Assembly (NCBI RefSeq): GCF_001298735.1
Contig: NZ_CYSP01000018.1
Coordinates: 1-64,000, forward strand
DNA: 64,000 bases
Reading direction: 5' to 3'
Origin: Propionispora sp. 2/2-37
Lineage (GTDB): Bacteria; Bacillota; Negativicutes; Propionisporales; Propionisporaceae
The notes under the pieces: generated by a model
Told to the model about the DNA's origin: nothing
Databases searched by the model: none
What the model saw: the letters and a program-made list of their open reading frames with translations, nothing else
Part shown: positions 9,270-17,134 of the stretch, piece after piece
How the letters are laid out: each line of letters begins with the position of its first letter
Position numbering within the stretch: the stretch's first letter is position 1
Position numbers and translations under genes: made by a program

Positions 9270-10118
9270 TTATTCTCTTATTATATCCTCATATACCCGG
9301 TAAGGTACAGCAAAATCGCCGCTGCCAATCCCTAACTGCACCTCTTTGCGGTTTAATCCGTGAAAATCGGTTCCACCGGAAGGCAAAAGCTGATACTTTT
9401 CAATCAAATAATCGGCATACTCTGTTTCGTTACGGCTAAAAGAAGGATAATACCGTTCAATTCCGTCCAGTCCCATACTTTTCAAATAGCGGACATGTGC
9501 TTCCATTTCCGGCAGGGTATAACCGGCCAGACCAATGCGTTTCGTGTAATGCGCTAAAAAAGAGCGGCCGCCTGCTGCCCTGATAATTGCCAGGGCTTCC
9601 TCAACCGTCCACAATTCGTTCTCGCCATAAGGGACAGGGTCCATATACCGGTCCCAAACCTGCTGAATTTCCGGACACAGCTTATGATGCATAAAATACC
9701 GCAAAATAGCAAACCGGTCTAAATATTGACCGGCAATAAAAGGCATCAGCATATCGCGCTCAATATAAATATGTTGACTGGCTATGTATTTCAGTATCCC
9801 GGCTATGCTTGCATCCCGGTGTTTCCGCATTTTCCGATAAGCAGCCAAAAAGACAGGATGATGAATATCAATGCCCAACCCGAGTATATGTAACATTTTG
9901 CCGTCTTGATATCTGGCACTGACCTCAATACCCGGCAAAAACTCGACACCATAATCCCCGGCAGCCTGCCGGGCCTCGGCAATTCCCTCGATAATATCAT
10001 GATCAGTCAAAGCCACTGCCCGGATATTGCTCTGGGCAGCCAGCTTGATTAACGTTCTTGGACTCAGCGTACCATCGGAAAAATGCGAATGCGTGTGTAA
10101 ATCAATTAGTTCCATCAT
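9270..10118 (-). CDS. PHP-domain phosphoesterase (RNase AM / YciV-TrpH family)
   Basis: This 282-residue cytoplasmic protein belongs to the PHP metal-dependent phosphoesterases, whose characterised members hydrolyse 3',5'-nucleoside bisphosphates or trim RNA 5' ends. The metal-binding motifs are present in order: DLHTHSHFSDGTLSP near the N-terminus, ALTDHDIIEG, GIEVSA, FLAHYTKRIG and the C-terminal SGGTDFHG. AGGAGG at 10127-10132 supports the start at 10118; a second Met follows immediately. It precedes proA by 30 bp. The family assignment is firm; the exact substrate is inferred from relatives only. Confidence 0.9.
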   Translation of the reverse strand: MMELIDLHTHSHFSDGTLSPRTLIKLAAQSNIRAVALTDHDIIEGIAEARQAAGDYGVEFLPGIEVSARYQDGKMLHILGLGIDIHHPVFLAAYRKMRKHRDASIAGILKYIASQHIYIERDMLMPFIAGQYLDRFAILRYFMHHKLCPEIQQVWDRYMDPVPYGENELWTVEEALAIIRAAGGRSFLAHYTKRIGLAGYTLPEMEAHVRYLKSMGLDGIERYYPSFSRNETEYADYLIEKYQLLPSGGTDFHGLNRKEVQLGIGSGDFAVPYRVYEDIIRE

Positions 10119-10160
10119 TCTGCATTCCTCCTATTGAATAGCACGATTATACTATATCAA

Positions 10161-10194
10161 CAAAAAAAGAGTCAAGGAACTTTCCCTTGACTCT
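10161..10194 (-). terminator. Terminator for the small membrane-protein gene
   Basis: Stem AGAGTCAAGG (10168-10177) with CCTTGACTCT (10185-10194). On the minus strand it is followed by a run of seven Ts. Confidence 0.85.
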
Positions 10195-10209
10195 GCTGCC
10201 CGGATGTCT

Positions 10210-10422
10210 TTAATGGTAGTTATGCTTGTCACGTTTCCAGAAACACATGCTTAAAAATAAGGCTACAAAGGTTACATTTAACCCCAGGAAAAATATTTTC
10301 TGGGAAACTCCCAATATAGGCTGGATATATTGTCCGATAAATACATAAAAAATAAAAGAAGGGAGATAAGCCATACAGTAGAGAAGTCCCAGTCCAAATA
10401 AAATGACAAACAGGTTTTTCAT
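10210..10422 (-). CDS. 70-residue two-helix membrane protein, function unknown
   Basis: A small membrane protein with two hydrophobic segments (about residues 4-30 and 41-63), a short polar loop (QYIQPILGVSQK) and a charged tail (KRDKHNYH). The start has a strong AAGGAGG site, and a canonical terminator lies 16 bp after the stop, so this is a complete single-gene unit. I do not recognise the family. It is not obviously connected with the PHP/proA genes to the left or with the plus-strand gene at 10630. Confidence 0.7.
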   Translation of the reverse strand: MKNLFVILFGLGLLYCMAYLPSFIFYVFIGQYIQPILGVSQKIFFLGLNVTFVALFLSMCFWKRDKHNYH

Positions 10423-10629
10423 TTTACCGACCTCCTTTACTACTCTCCTTACTATAAGTGTATGACTGTTTAGACAATTCTGTCAATAATACATAAGCAT
10501 ATTTTTATCAATATTTTCAAAAACATCCCCCTAATGCTATAGTAATCTTAACTTTTTCTAGGGAACGGCCGATACTGTATATAGGAGAACCTGTACAGTA
10601 AGTATGCCAAAACCAAGGAGGGAATCAGC

Positions 10630-11247
10630 ATGAGCATTGACCAGGCCGGATTACATACTCTGTTATCCACACTGCAGCCCAAAACAAATCTAGCTGCTTT
10701 AAAGGAACGCCGGGATAATTTGTGGCAAAAGCTTAATCAACAGGCTACGAATCCCTCAGCGTCCCAATCCGATACCAAACAAATCGTAGCCGAATTATCT
10801 GCGGCAGACCAGCAGTTACAGCAGGCCACCTATAATGAAGTAAACCGGAAGCTTGAGATCGAAAGATGCAAACGGGAGGCGGAAGCTGCAAAAAAACTAA
10901 GGGAAAAAGAAAAAAAGCTGGCCAAACATGAACGGGTTCTTTATAATGCCAGCATGAATAAACTGTTTTCCGCTATCGGAAATTTATCGCAATACCAGGC
11001 ACTGTCCGGTACGGGCGCCGTCGCCCCCGGAGCGCCGGGCAGCGGCTTGCCGGATAAAGCCAGTGAGATTGACCGGGATTTAAAAGAGTCTGTTCAATTT
11101 GGCATTGCCGCCGCCGAAGTAGCCCGGCGGCGCAAACACACGCAGCAGAAATTGGCCATAGAAGAAGCCCGCCAGAACCAGACTGCAGAAACACCACTTT
11201 ATACAAAAACAAAAAAGAAGAAAAAAAGCCTGAATATAATAATATAA
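10630..11247 (+). CDS. Coiled-coil protein of unknown function
   Basis: This 205-residue protein is strongly helical, without signal peptide or membrane segment. Residues 15-105 are rich in Glu, Lys and Gln with heptad-like spacing (EIERCKREAEAAKKLREKEK), indicating a coiled coil. A short Gly/Pro/Ala-rich linker (GTGAVAPGAPGSGLP) follows, then another basic helix and a poly-Lys tail (KTKKKKKS). AAGGAGGG eight bases before ATG supports the start. No family is recognised. The basic tail could bind nucleic acid or membrane, but this is speculation. The gene converges on aroF with only five bases between stops. Confidence 0.7.
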   Translation: MSIDQAGLHTLLSTLQPKTNLAALKERRDNLWQKLNQQATNPSASQSDTKQIVAELSAADQQLQQATYNEVNRKLEIERCKREAEAAKKLREKEKKLAKHERVLYNASMNKLFSAIGNLSQYQALSGTGAVAPGAPGSGLPDKASEIDRDLKESVQFGIAAAEVARRRKHTQQKLAIEEARQNQTAETPLYTKTKKKKKSLNIII

Positions 11248-11252
11248 TGATA

Positions 11253-12092
11253 TCATTCACCAACTGCTCTTGGCCGTGCCAAACGAAAGAGGAAGTCTTC
11301 CATTGCCCGGAGCTTCTGCATTAAGCTGAAATACTCCTTCGGATTAAGCGACTGCGGTCCGTCACACAAAGCTTCCTCCGGATTCGGATGAACCTCTACC
11401 AGGATTCCGTCAGCACCGGCGGCCAGTCCGGCCAGCGCCATAGACTCCACCAGATCGCGCCGGCCGGTGCCGTGGCTGGGGTCTATGATAACCGGCAAAT
11501 GACTGACCTGCTTGATGACCGGCACCACACTCATATCCAGCGTATTCCGGGTATGTGTCGTAAAGGTGCGTATTCCTCTCTCACAAAAAATCACTTGCTG
11601 ATTGCCTTCGTATAAAATGTATTCCGCGGCCTGCAGCCATTCTTCCAGAGTCGCTGACAGGCCTCTTTTCAATAGAACCGGCTTATCCAGCCGCCCCACT
11701 GTCTTAAGCAGGGCAAAGTTCTGCATATTCCGGGCACCAATTTGCAAAATATCGGCATACTGCGCCACCACCGGCACAGCAGAGATATCCATAACTTCGG
11801 TAACGATCTTAAGCCCGGTAGCTTCCCGCGCTTCGGCCATATATTCCAGCCCTTTTTCCGCCAGTCCCTGAAAATCGTAAGGTGAAGTCCTTGGTTTAAA
11901 AGCCCCGCCACGCAGCATCTGTGCACCGCCCTGACGTACCAGTTTTGCCGTAGTCAACAGTTGCTCCCTGGACTCCACGGCACAGGGACCGGCCATATAA
12001 ACCTTTGCCGAACCGCCGATCACAACTTCCCCCAAACGAATTATAGTATCTTCCTGCTTATGTTCCCGTGCTACCAATGTATATCCAGCCAT
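11253..12092 (-). CDS. aroF: 3-deoxy-7-phosphoheptulonate (DAHP) synthase, type I-beta
   Basis: The enzyme condenses phosphoenolpyruvate with erythrose 4-phosphate to DAHP, the first step of the shikimate pathway. The 279-residue size and sequence place it in the AroA-beta (KDO8P synthase-like) group. Visible blocks are [72 protein letters not shown], and [17 protein letters not shown] with metal and substrate residues. There is no separate regulatory domain. GGAGG lies seven bases before the ATG. Expression is controlled by the T-box leader at 12128-12515, so it should rise when the cognate tRNA, probably tRNA-Trp, is uncharged. No other shikimate or tryptophan gene is adjacent. Confidence 0.95.
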   Translation of the reverse strand: MAGYTLVAREHKQEDTIIRLGEVVIGGSAKVYMAGPCAVESREQLLTTAKLVRQGGAQMLRGGAFKPRTSPYDFQGLAEKGLEYMAEAREATGLKIVTEVMDISAVPVVAQYADILQIGARNMQNFALLKTVGRLDKPVLLKRGLSATLEEWLQAAEYILYEGNQQVIFCERGIRTFTTHTRNTLDMSVVPVIKQVSHLPVIIDPSHGTGRRDLVESMALAGLAAGADGILVEVHPNPEEALCDGPQSLNPKEYFSLMQKLRAMEDFLFRLARPRAVGE

Positions 12093-12127
12093 TTTTTTGC
12101 CTCCATTCTGTCAAATTGTTCTGTTTC

Positions 12128-12515
12128 TTCATAAAAAAATGCCATTTCGCTCCGGTTAAGAGGCAAAATGACATTTGCGGTACCACTCTTATGCGGAAAC
12201 TAAATTTTCAAAAAGGGAACAAAAAAACTATTTCCCCCATTAAGGGGCGAAACAGTTCGCGATACCACCCTTTTTTAGAAAACACAAGTTTCCCTCAATT
12301 CAGGTACGGGATAAAGGATCCGATACCCTAGCCGGATAACGCTGGCGCACGGCCCAGCCTACTGGCAAAAGTTTTCGGTGGGCAGCTCACGGGGCCATTC
12401 CATAACCTCTTTAGACCGGTCATCACACCTCCGGATAAACCCGGTCACCGGTTCGCTGGACTAAAGGCCAAGTCATGTACTCTTCCCGCTCAAGGCTGTT
12501 GTTTATTCATTTACT
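12128..12515 (-). ncRNA. T-box leader of aroF with two antiterminator/terminator modules
   Basis: Read on the minus strand, the leader begins with a long stem I (about 12498-12375). It contains AGAGTA and, opposite, GGAATGG in a position that fits the specifier loop, with helix ATGAC/GTTAT next to it. The triplet after GAA is UGG, so tRNA-Trp is the best guess. Downstream is a canonical T-box (AGGGTGGTATCGCG, 12258-12271) overlapping a terminator with T7 (12221-12257). After only about 30 nt a second T-box (AGAGTGGTACCGC, 12178-12190) overlaps a second terminator with T7 (12131-12175). Only one stem I is present. aroF starts 36 nt beyond the second terminator. Confidence 0.88.
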
Positions 12516-12522
12516 ACTAATA

Positions 12523-12551
12523 ATCCTATCGTGAAAGCCAAAAAATGTCAA
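12523..12551 (-). promoter_or_regulatory. Promoter of the T-box/aroF transcript
   Basis: On the minus strand TTGACA (12546-12551) and TAGGAT (12523-12528) are separated by 17 bp, a near-consensus housekeeping promoter that would start transcription close to 12516, just before stem I. Confidence 0.75.
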
Positions 12552-12626
12552 GGATAAATCTTAAGATACCTTTTCCTAATTATAAGAATTGAAACAATTG
12601 CACCGTACATCCTAGCAGAGTAATGT

Positions 12627-12728
12627 TTATAAATGTGCTATGGATATCAGGGACCGGCCAACGGTATAAATTACTAAAAAAGCTGTAAACAACACAACCG
12701 GATGTTTACGCCATGGTGTATGATCCAT
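12627..12728 (-). CDS. 33-residue single-helix membrane protein (small ORF)
   Basis: A short frame encodes 33 residues: a polar, basic start (MDHTPWRKHP), one hydrophobic segment (VVLFTAFLVIYTVG) and a short tail (RSLISIAHL). A strong GAGGTGG site (12735-12741) lies with good spacing before the ATG. It sits alone in the 350-bp gap between the aroF promoter and the kinase gene. I see no family match; its size and form are those of small membrane-bound regulatory peptides. Translation is plausible but unproven. Confidence 0.45.
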   Translation of the reverse strand: MDHTPWRKHPVVLFTAFLVIYTVGRSLISIAHL

Positions 12729-12829
12729 TCCAACCACCTCTCTATTTCTATACTAAGGAGAGAATATGACAAACCAATGACAATGACTCAAGGTTTATGT
12801 TTATATTTCCCTTTTATTCCGCTTTCTAA

Positions 12830-12870
12830 ACAAAAAGAAAAAAGACTCAGCGATGAAAATCCCTGAATCT
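12830..12870 (-). terminator. Terminator of the P-loop kinase gene
   Basis: AGACTCAG (12843-12850) pairs with CTGAATCT (12863-12870, one wobble). On the minus strand the hairpin is followed by a T-rich run. Confidence 0.7.
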
Positions 12871-12885
12871 TTCTTAAATGGCCTA

Positions 12886-13545
12886 TCACCACTCCTGTAC
12901 CCGGATCACCTTATCAGCCCGGTCACGGGTTCTTAAAATAAGCTTGGCATTGGGCATATCGGTTGAACTTACTTTTTTAGCTGCCTCTTCCTGTGTACGG
13001 CCGGAACGGAGATGCCGCTTCACAAGGCGCTGCTGTATAACCGGCAGCCGGGCATCAATAAACCAGGTTTCGTCAAAGAGACCCTCAAGCTGATTCCAGG
13101 GTTCTCTATCCAGCAGCAGGTAATTTCCCTCCACAATTACAATCCGGTGTTTTTTTTCCACCAAAATAGCATTAGCAACCGGATTATGAATTCTCCGGTC
13201 ATAAGCCGGACAACCAATTTCACTTTCCCCGTCCAGCACAATACGTTGCAGCAGGCCAATAAAACCTAACGCATCAAAGGTCTCGGGAATACCCTTCCGG
13301 GCCAACAGATTCCGTTCTATCAACGAATCGTTGGTCAGGTGAAACCCATCCATCGGTACAACAATAGCAAGGTCCTGAGAACAAGCCCGGTTTACGCTGT
13401 TCATTAACTTTCCGGCAATGGTGCTTTTTCCGGCGCCGGGAATTCCTGTAAGGCCCAGTAAAAATCGTTTACCCGGATTTCTATGATAGGTCTTCAACAG
13501 CATCCCTGTTAAAAACCTCAAATTCACATTGTGAAACCTGTCCAT
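12886..13545 (-). CDS. P-loop nucleoside/sugar kinase-like protein (uridine kinase/PanK superfamily)
   Basis: This protein of about 219 residues has the fold of uridine/pantothenate-type kinases and probably phosphorylates a small hydroxylated substrate with ATP. The Walker A loop is GLTGIPGAGKSTIAGKL. The substrate-side motif VPMDGFHLTND, the CPAYDRR block and the strand IVIVEGNYLLLD are typical of the E. coli YggC/FrcK-like and PanK-related branch. RSGRTQEEAAKKV resembles the lid region. I start at the ATG at 13545, which has GGGAG upstream; the frame can be extended to a TTG at 13569. The substrate is not identifiable. Confidence 0.82.
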   Translation of the reverse strand: MDRFHNVNLRFLTGMLLKTYHRNPGKRFLLGLTGIPGAGKSTIAGKLMNSVNRACSQDLAIVVPMDGFHLTNDSLIERNLLARKGIPETFDALGFIGLLQRIVLDGESEIGCPAYDRRIHNPVANAILVEKKHRIVIVEGNYLLLDREPWNQLEGLFDETWFIDARLPVIQQRLVKRHLRSGRTQEEAAKKVSSTDMPNAKLILRTRDRADKVIRVQEW

Positions 13546-13586
13546 GATTATTAACTCCCGTGTTTTCAAATTACAATAAGCAGGAT

Positions 13587-14030
13587 TTATTTTTCCGGGT
13601 GATACACGGTTGTAACGCCGTATATCGTATCATAATGCCGTCCTCCCTGTATGCCTTCAGCCCGTACGGCAATCGTCCCATTCCCGTAGACAACCGGCAT
13701 GGCAAACTGATATACCCAGACACTGTGTGGATTGCCAAGACCTTTTCGGCCAAACGGTTCCGTCACTTCTGCCCTGGGAATCAAATTCCCGTTTTGATAG
13801 AAAAAAATGCGTCCGGGGTTAGGATAGCCGGTAAAGCGTACAGCAATATAAAATTTCTGCCCATATAATGTTGGTTTCGGACTTAGGCCGGCCATGATCC
13901 AGCCGGTATCATCGGCTCCAATATGGGTAATTTCCACCCTGGTTAAGTTTGGTGCCGGCTTAGCGGCCGCAAACGGTGCTATTGACAGTAATAAACAAAG
14001 AATCAATAAAAACAGCCCTGATTTTTTCAC
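13587..14030 (-). CDS. Secreted protein of unknown function
   Basis: The best start is a GTG at 14030 after AAGGAGTGG, giving a 147-residue protein with a clear signal peptide (basic VKKSG, then FLLILCLLLSIAPFAAA, probable cleavage after AAA). The mature part of about 120 residues is predicted to be beta-rich (KFYIAVRFTGYPNPGRIFFY, GTIAVRAEGIQGG) and contains a Gly/Pro pattern like an immunoglobulin-type sandwich. No catalytic motif is seen. It would act outside the cytoplasmic membrane, in the periplasm or at the envelope. An upstream ATG start is possible but would add an atypical N-terminal extension. It lies 42 bp upstream of the kinase gene on the same strand. Confidence 0.65.
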   Translation of the reverse strand: MKKSGLFLLILCLLLSIAPFAAAKPAPNLTRVEITHIGADDTGWIMAGLSPKPTLYGQKFYIAVRFTGYPNPGRIFFYQNGNLIPRAEVTEPFGRKGLGNPHSVWVYQFAMPVVYGNGTIAVRAEGIQGGRHYDTIYGVTTVYHPEK

Positions 14031-14102
14031 AGATGATTGTCCACTCCTTATCCAAATGCTTTGACAGTACAGATTACTCATGGAGAACGATTCGCCCCGC
14101 AC

Positions 14103-14144
14103 AAAAAAAACTCCTGCCGTATTCCCCAAGGAACTGGCAGAAGT
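14103..14144 (-). terminator. Orphan minus-strand terminator
   Basis: On the minus strand CTTCTGCC (14137-14144) pairs with GGCAGGAG (14111-14118), with a further inner GTTCC/GGGAA pairing, followed by T8. No annotated minus-strand gene ends just upstream, so it may end an antisense or small RNA coming from the 14145-14330 region. Confidence 0.65.
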
Positions 14145-14190
14145 ACCAAGAATAATTACACATAAATTTTCACTTCACTGCATACATACA

Positions 14191-14220
14191 TATTAGGAAT
14201 AGTTGTACCTATTCCTAATA
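14191..14220. repeat. 12-bp perfect inverted repeat before the 28-codon ORF
   Basis: TATTAGGAATAG (14191-14202) and CTATTCCTAATA (14209-14220) are exactly complementary with a 6-nt loop, and end four bases before the GGAGGTGAG ribosome site. It is either an operator or an mRNA 5' hairpin. Confidence 0.7.
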
Positions 14221-14237
14221 CCTTGGAGGTGAGTCTT

Positions 14238-14324
14238 ATGAAAATCAGCTTTGACTTAACCATCCAAGAAATTCTCTTTTTAATTTCTCTTATTGCAGTG
14301 TTTCTTGCTCGTCAGTCTAGCTGA
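14238..14324 (+). CDS. 28-residue hydrophobic peptide (small ORF)
   Basis: The frame encodes MKISFDLTIQEILFLISLIA followed by VFLARQSS: a short amphipathic start, one membrane-spanning segment and a basic tail. GGAGGTGAG is an almost perfect ribosome site seven bases before ATG. A 12-bp perfect hairpin lies immediately upstream and a strong terminator (14340-14370) 15 bp downstream, so the unit is complete: leader, gene, terminator. The size and composition resemble type I toxin peptides and other regulatory membrane peptides. A minus-strand terminator at 14103 would suit an overlapping antisense RNA. No homology is recognised. Confidence 0.5.
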   Translation: MKISFDLTIQEILFLISLIAVFLARQSS

Positions 14325-14339
14325 TTACTTGATTTACTT

Positions 14340-14370
14340 GCCTCAACCCGGCCGTTGAGGCATTTCTTTT
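14340..14370 (+). terminator. Terminator of the 28-codon ORF
   Basis: GCCTCAAC (14340-14347) pairs with GTTGAGGC (14354-14361), then TTTCTTTT. Confidence 0.85.
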
Positions 14371-14625
14371 GTATTTATATACAGTTATGAAGCTATATAT
14401 GACTAGTCACTTAGAAAAATTGGGGCCTCCCGTATAATTTTTATCAGAGCTGCCATATTATATCCTGCATACCCTTCTATTCAGGATAACTTTGTCCCCA
14501 GCTTCAAACAAGGCGGCTTAAACAGCCGTCTTTGTCTTTGCCTCTCATGTCAAACAGTTTCAATGATGATACTAAATTGAACTGAAATCAGAATACTCTT
14601 TCATGAATGGAACGGCTTAAAAAAA
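14371..14625. other. Gene-free stretch with possible small RNA signals
   Basis: No reading frame is convincing here. A TATAAT (14433-14438) with a weak TTAGAA 16 bp upstream could be a plus-strand promoter. GGCGGCT/AGCCGTC (about 14510-14530) followed by TTTGTCTTT could terminate a short transcript of roughly 100 nt. The signals are weak and no RNA family is recognised. Confidence 0.25.
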
Positions 14626-15960
14626 TTATACCACCGCTTTCGCTTTCCAGGCACCGCTTTTCCAGCGCCACAGCATACATAAACCGCGCAACCATTCATC
14701 CATAAGCATGACCGCCCAAATAGCGGGCAATCCAAGCCCCAGAATCACGCCCAAATAATATCCTAATCCGATCGTAACCGACCACATGGACAGCACTGCT
14801 ATAATGACGGGGAAATTAACATCACCTGCTCCGCGCAGGCCATAGATAAAAACAATATTAAAAGTCCTGCCCGGCTCCAGAAAAGCATCAATCGTAAAAA
14901 TCAAAGCACCAAGGCCAATGATCCAGGCATCCATCGTGAATATTTCCATGAAATAATACCGGAATAAAAACAATATACCGCCAATTAACCAGGCCGCCTT
15001 AAAGGCAATCCAAAAATTTTTCATCCCGGCTTTTTCCGCTTCGACAAATTTCCCGGCCCCCACTAATTGCCCAATCATAATAATATTGGCCTGCCCAATT
15101 GCCAGGGAAAACAAAAACGCCATCTTAATAACCGACCAGGCATAGGTCCTGGTAATATAGGCATCTGCTCCCAAATGCACGATAATGATCATCATCAGTA
15201 CAGTCTGGCTTAAGTTGTAGGACATATTTTCCATTGCTGCCGGAAAACCAATTTTTAGCAGCTGTTTTAATTCGGTTACAGGAAATGAAAGCAACTGGCG
15301 CCAAATGTCAACTTTTATCATGTTAGTAAACAAGTATGTCCAGGCGGAACACACGGCAACCCCTTTACTGACAACCGCCGCAATGGCAACTCCCTGAACC
15401 CCCAAAGCCGGAACCATTCCGGCAAAACCCAGTCCCAGCACCGCCGAGCCGATCAGATTGAGTACATTCATAAACGCTGTAATCGCCAGGCATTGTTTCG
15501 TGCGCCCAAAGCCCTTTAAAACGGCATCGGCTGAAGATAATAAGGCATCAAAAAAAATAAAACCGCCAGCCAGCAGCAGATAGGTATGGGCATATCCTAA
15601 CAAATCGTCGGCAATGCCCATGAACATTAAAAGTTCCTGACCGCCAAGCAGCAAAGTCATGCTGGCGGCCAGGCCTAAAATGGTATTAAAAAACAAAGAA
15701 ACCGCTACCACCTTATTAATAGTCTCCGGCCTGGCGGCACCAACATTCTGTGCCACCAGGACTGAAGTTCCTAACGATATAATGGCAAAAACCAGCAAAA
15801 AGTTCCATAATATTTGATTTGTCGCCTCCACCGCGGCCGCCGCGACACTGTCATATTTACTTAATATAAAAACATTAACAAACCCCACCAGGGTAATAAG
15901 AAACAATTCTAAAAATATAGGCCAGGCAAGCCTAAATAACGAAAGCCTTTCCACTGTCAT
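14626..15960 (-). CDS. MATE-family multidrug/sodium efflux transporter
   Basis: A polytopic inner-membrane protein of about 445 residues with twelve hydrophobic helices in two related halves. This is the form of MATE pumps, which export cationic drugs or metabolites in exchange for Na+ or H+. The N-terminal SLFRLAWPIFLELFLITLVG and repeated motifs such as LGTSVLVAQNVGA and LAIGQANIIMIGQLVGAG are typical. The start is either ATG at 15960, directly adjoining GGAGG, or GTG at 15954 with better spacing. The frame upstream to 16035 lacks a ribosome site. Substrate unknown. An 11-base C tract (16070-16080) lies about 110 bp upstream. Confidence 0.9.
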   Translation of the reverse strand: MTVERLSLFRLAWPIFLELFLITLVGFVNVFILSKYDSVAAAAVEATNQILWNFLLVFAIISLGTSVLVAQNVGAARPETINKVVAVSLFFNTILGLAASMTLLLGGQELLMFMGIADDLLGYAHTYLLLAGGFIFFDALLSSADAVLKGFGRTKQCLAITAFMNVLNLIGSAVLGLGFAGMVPALGVQGVAIAAVVSKGVAVCSAWTYLFTNMIKVDIWRQLLSFPVTELKQLLKIGFPAAMENMSYNLSQTVLMMIIIVHLGADAYITRTYAWSVIKMAFLFSLAIGQANIIMIGQLVGAGKFVEAEKAGMKNFWIAFKAAWLIGGILFLFRYYFMEIFTMDAWIIGLGALIFTIDAFLEPGRTFNIVFIYGLRGAGDVNFPVIIAVLSMWSVTIGLGYYLGVILGLGLPAIWAVMLMDEWLRGLCMLWRWKSGAWKAKAVV

Positions 15961-16069
15961 CCTCCATACTCCGCAGCGTCTCTCGCTGTGATCTTTTTGC
16001 CCATTCATCGTATCAAAGAAGCAGTCAGTTGTCAAAGAAATCCTCCGGCTTCTGTCTATTTCTCACCAT

Positions 16070-16080
16070 CCCCCCCCCCC
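16070..16080. repeat. Homopolymer tract of 11 C
   Basis: Eleven consecutive Cs lie between the MATE gene (start near 15960, minus) and the arginase terminator. Such tracts are prone to slippage and to sequencing error. Confidence 0.9.
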
Positions 16081-16083
16081 TAT

Positions 16084-16127
16084 AAAATAACAGATACAGC
16101 CATCATGAAAATGACAGCTGTATCTGT
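16084..16127 (-). terminator. Terminator after arginase gene
   Basis: ACAGATACAGC (16090-16100) pairs with GCTGTATCTGT (16117-16127). On the minus strand it is followed by TATTTTATA. Confidence 0.8.
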
Positions 16128-16142
16128 TTGGTATTGCCCCTA

Positions 16143-17090
16143 TCAAATAACACGCGGAACCGGCTGCATACTGTCTTCCTGCCGCATATCACCGGAAAGC
16201 GCTTCACCAAATAACGCTCCGATCAAATTGACGGTGGAACCGGCCGTAATCTGTCCCCTGTCCAATAACGGATTGACTTCCACAAACTCAGCCGATGTGA
16301 TTTTGCCTGACTGAAACAGCCTTTGTACACCCAGCAGGCTGTCATGATAGCTGATTCCCCCGGCAACGGGAGTACCCACTCCGGGGATTTCCCTCGGGTC
16401 AATGCCATCCAAATCGAAACTGAGATGAATGCCGTCGCAGCGTTCCGACAAATATGCGATGGCTTCCTGCATGACAGTAACGATACCCCATTGTTTTACA
16501 TCTTCCGGTGAATAGGTTTTCATATTGGTATTGGCAATCAGTGCCTTCTCACCCGGATCGATGTCTCTAACCCCGATAAGCACAATATTTTCCGCCTTAA
16601 CCTTGGGGCAGTAGCCACCAATATTTTTTAGCAGAGCAGGCCCCAGTCCCATGCAGGCAGCCAGCGGCATACCATGAATATTGCCGCTGGGCGAGGTCTG
16701 CGGTGTATTCATATCGGCATGCGCATCATACCAGATAACCCCCAGATTCTGATAATGCCTGGCAATACCGGCAATTGTACCCATGGCAATACTGTGATCA
16801 CCGCCGAGCACTAAGGGGAAGCTCCCGCTTTTTACTATATTTGAAACCTTTGCCGCCAATCGTTCGTTAGCGTTAACAACGGTTTTTGCATTTTTCATAT
16901 TTTCGCCGGTTCGCTTACCCGGACCGGCAATACCAACGGAAATATTCCCCATATCCGCTACATCCAGCTTCAGTTTTTCCAACCGCTTAATCAAACCGGC
17001 GGATCGCAGCGCGTCCGGTCCCATGTTGGTGCCATAGCGTGTTTGCCCCAACCACATGGGCGCACCTAAAATAGAAATTTTCTGTTTCAT
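16143..17090 (-). CDS. rocF: Arginase (ureohydrolase family)
   Basis: The enzyme hydrolyses arginine to ornithine and urea using a Mn2 centre. All ureohydrolase metal motifs are visible: GGDHSIAMGT, WYDAHADMNT and the late SFDLDGIDPREIPGVGTP. The N-terminal ISILGAPMWLGQTRYGTNMGPDALR and the EFVEVNPLLD block near the C-terminus fit arginase better than agmatinase. The start at 17090 (MKQKIS) is chosen because the putative promoter at 17135-17163 would start RNA near 17128. This leaves about 38 nt of leader with a weak GGTAGAG site. The length is then 315 residues, slightly long for bacterial arginases because of the tail (MRQEDSMQPVPRVI). The gene appears monocistronic. Confidence 0.88.
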   Translation of the reverse strand: MKQKISILGAPMWLGQTRYGTNMGPDALRSAGLIKRLEKLKLDVADMGNISVGIAGPGKRTGENMKNAKTVVNANERLAAKVSNIVKSGSFPLVLGGDHSIAMGTIAGIARHYQNLGVIWYDAHADMNTPQTSPSGNIHGMPLAACMGLGPALLKNIGGYCPKVKAENIVLIGVRDIDPGEKALIANTNMKTYSPEDVKQWGIVTVMQEAIAYLSERCDGIHLSFDLDGIDPREIPGVGTPVAGGISYHDSLLGVQRLFQSGKITSAEFVEVNPLLDRGQITAGSTVNLIGALFGEALSGDMRQEDSMQPVPRVI

Positions 17091-17134
17091 CTCTACCAAT
17101 ATCACCGCCTCACTAAAATTCAACAGCGAAGTTT

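Noticed and set aside
16143..17090. Agmatinase (speB)
   Set aside because: The N-terminal GAPMWLGQTRYGTNMGP segment and overall pattern fit arginase; without a biochemical test agmatinase stays a minor alternative.
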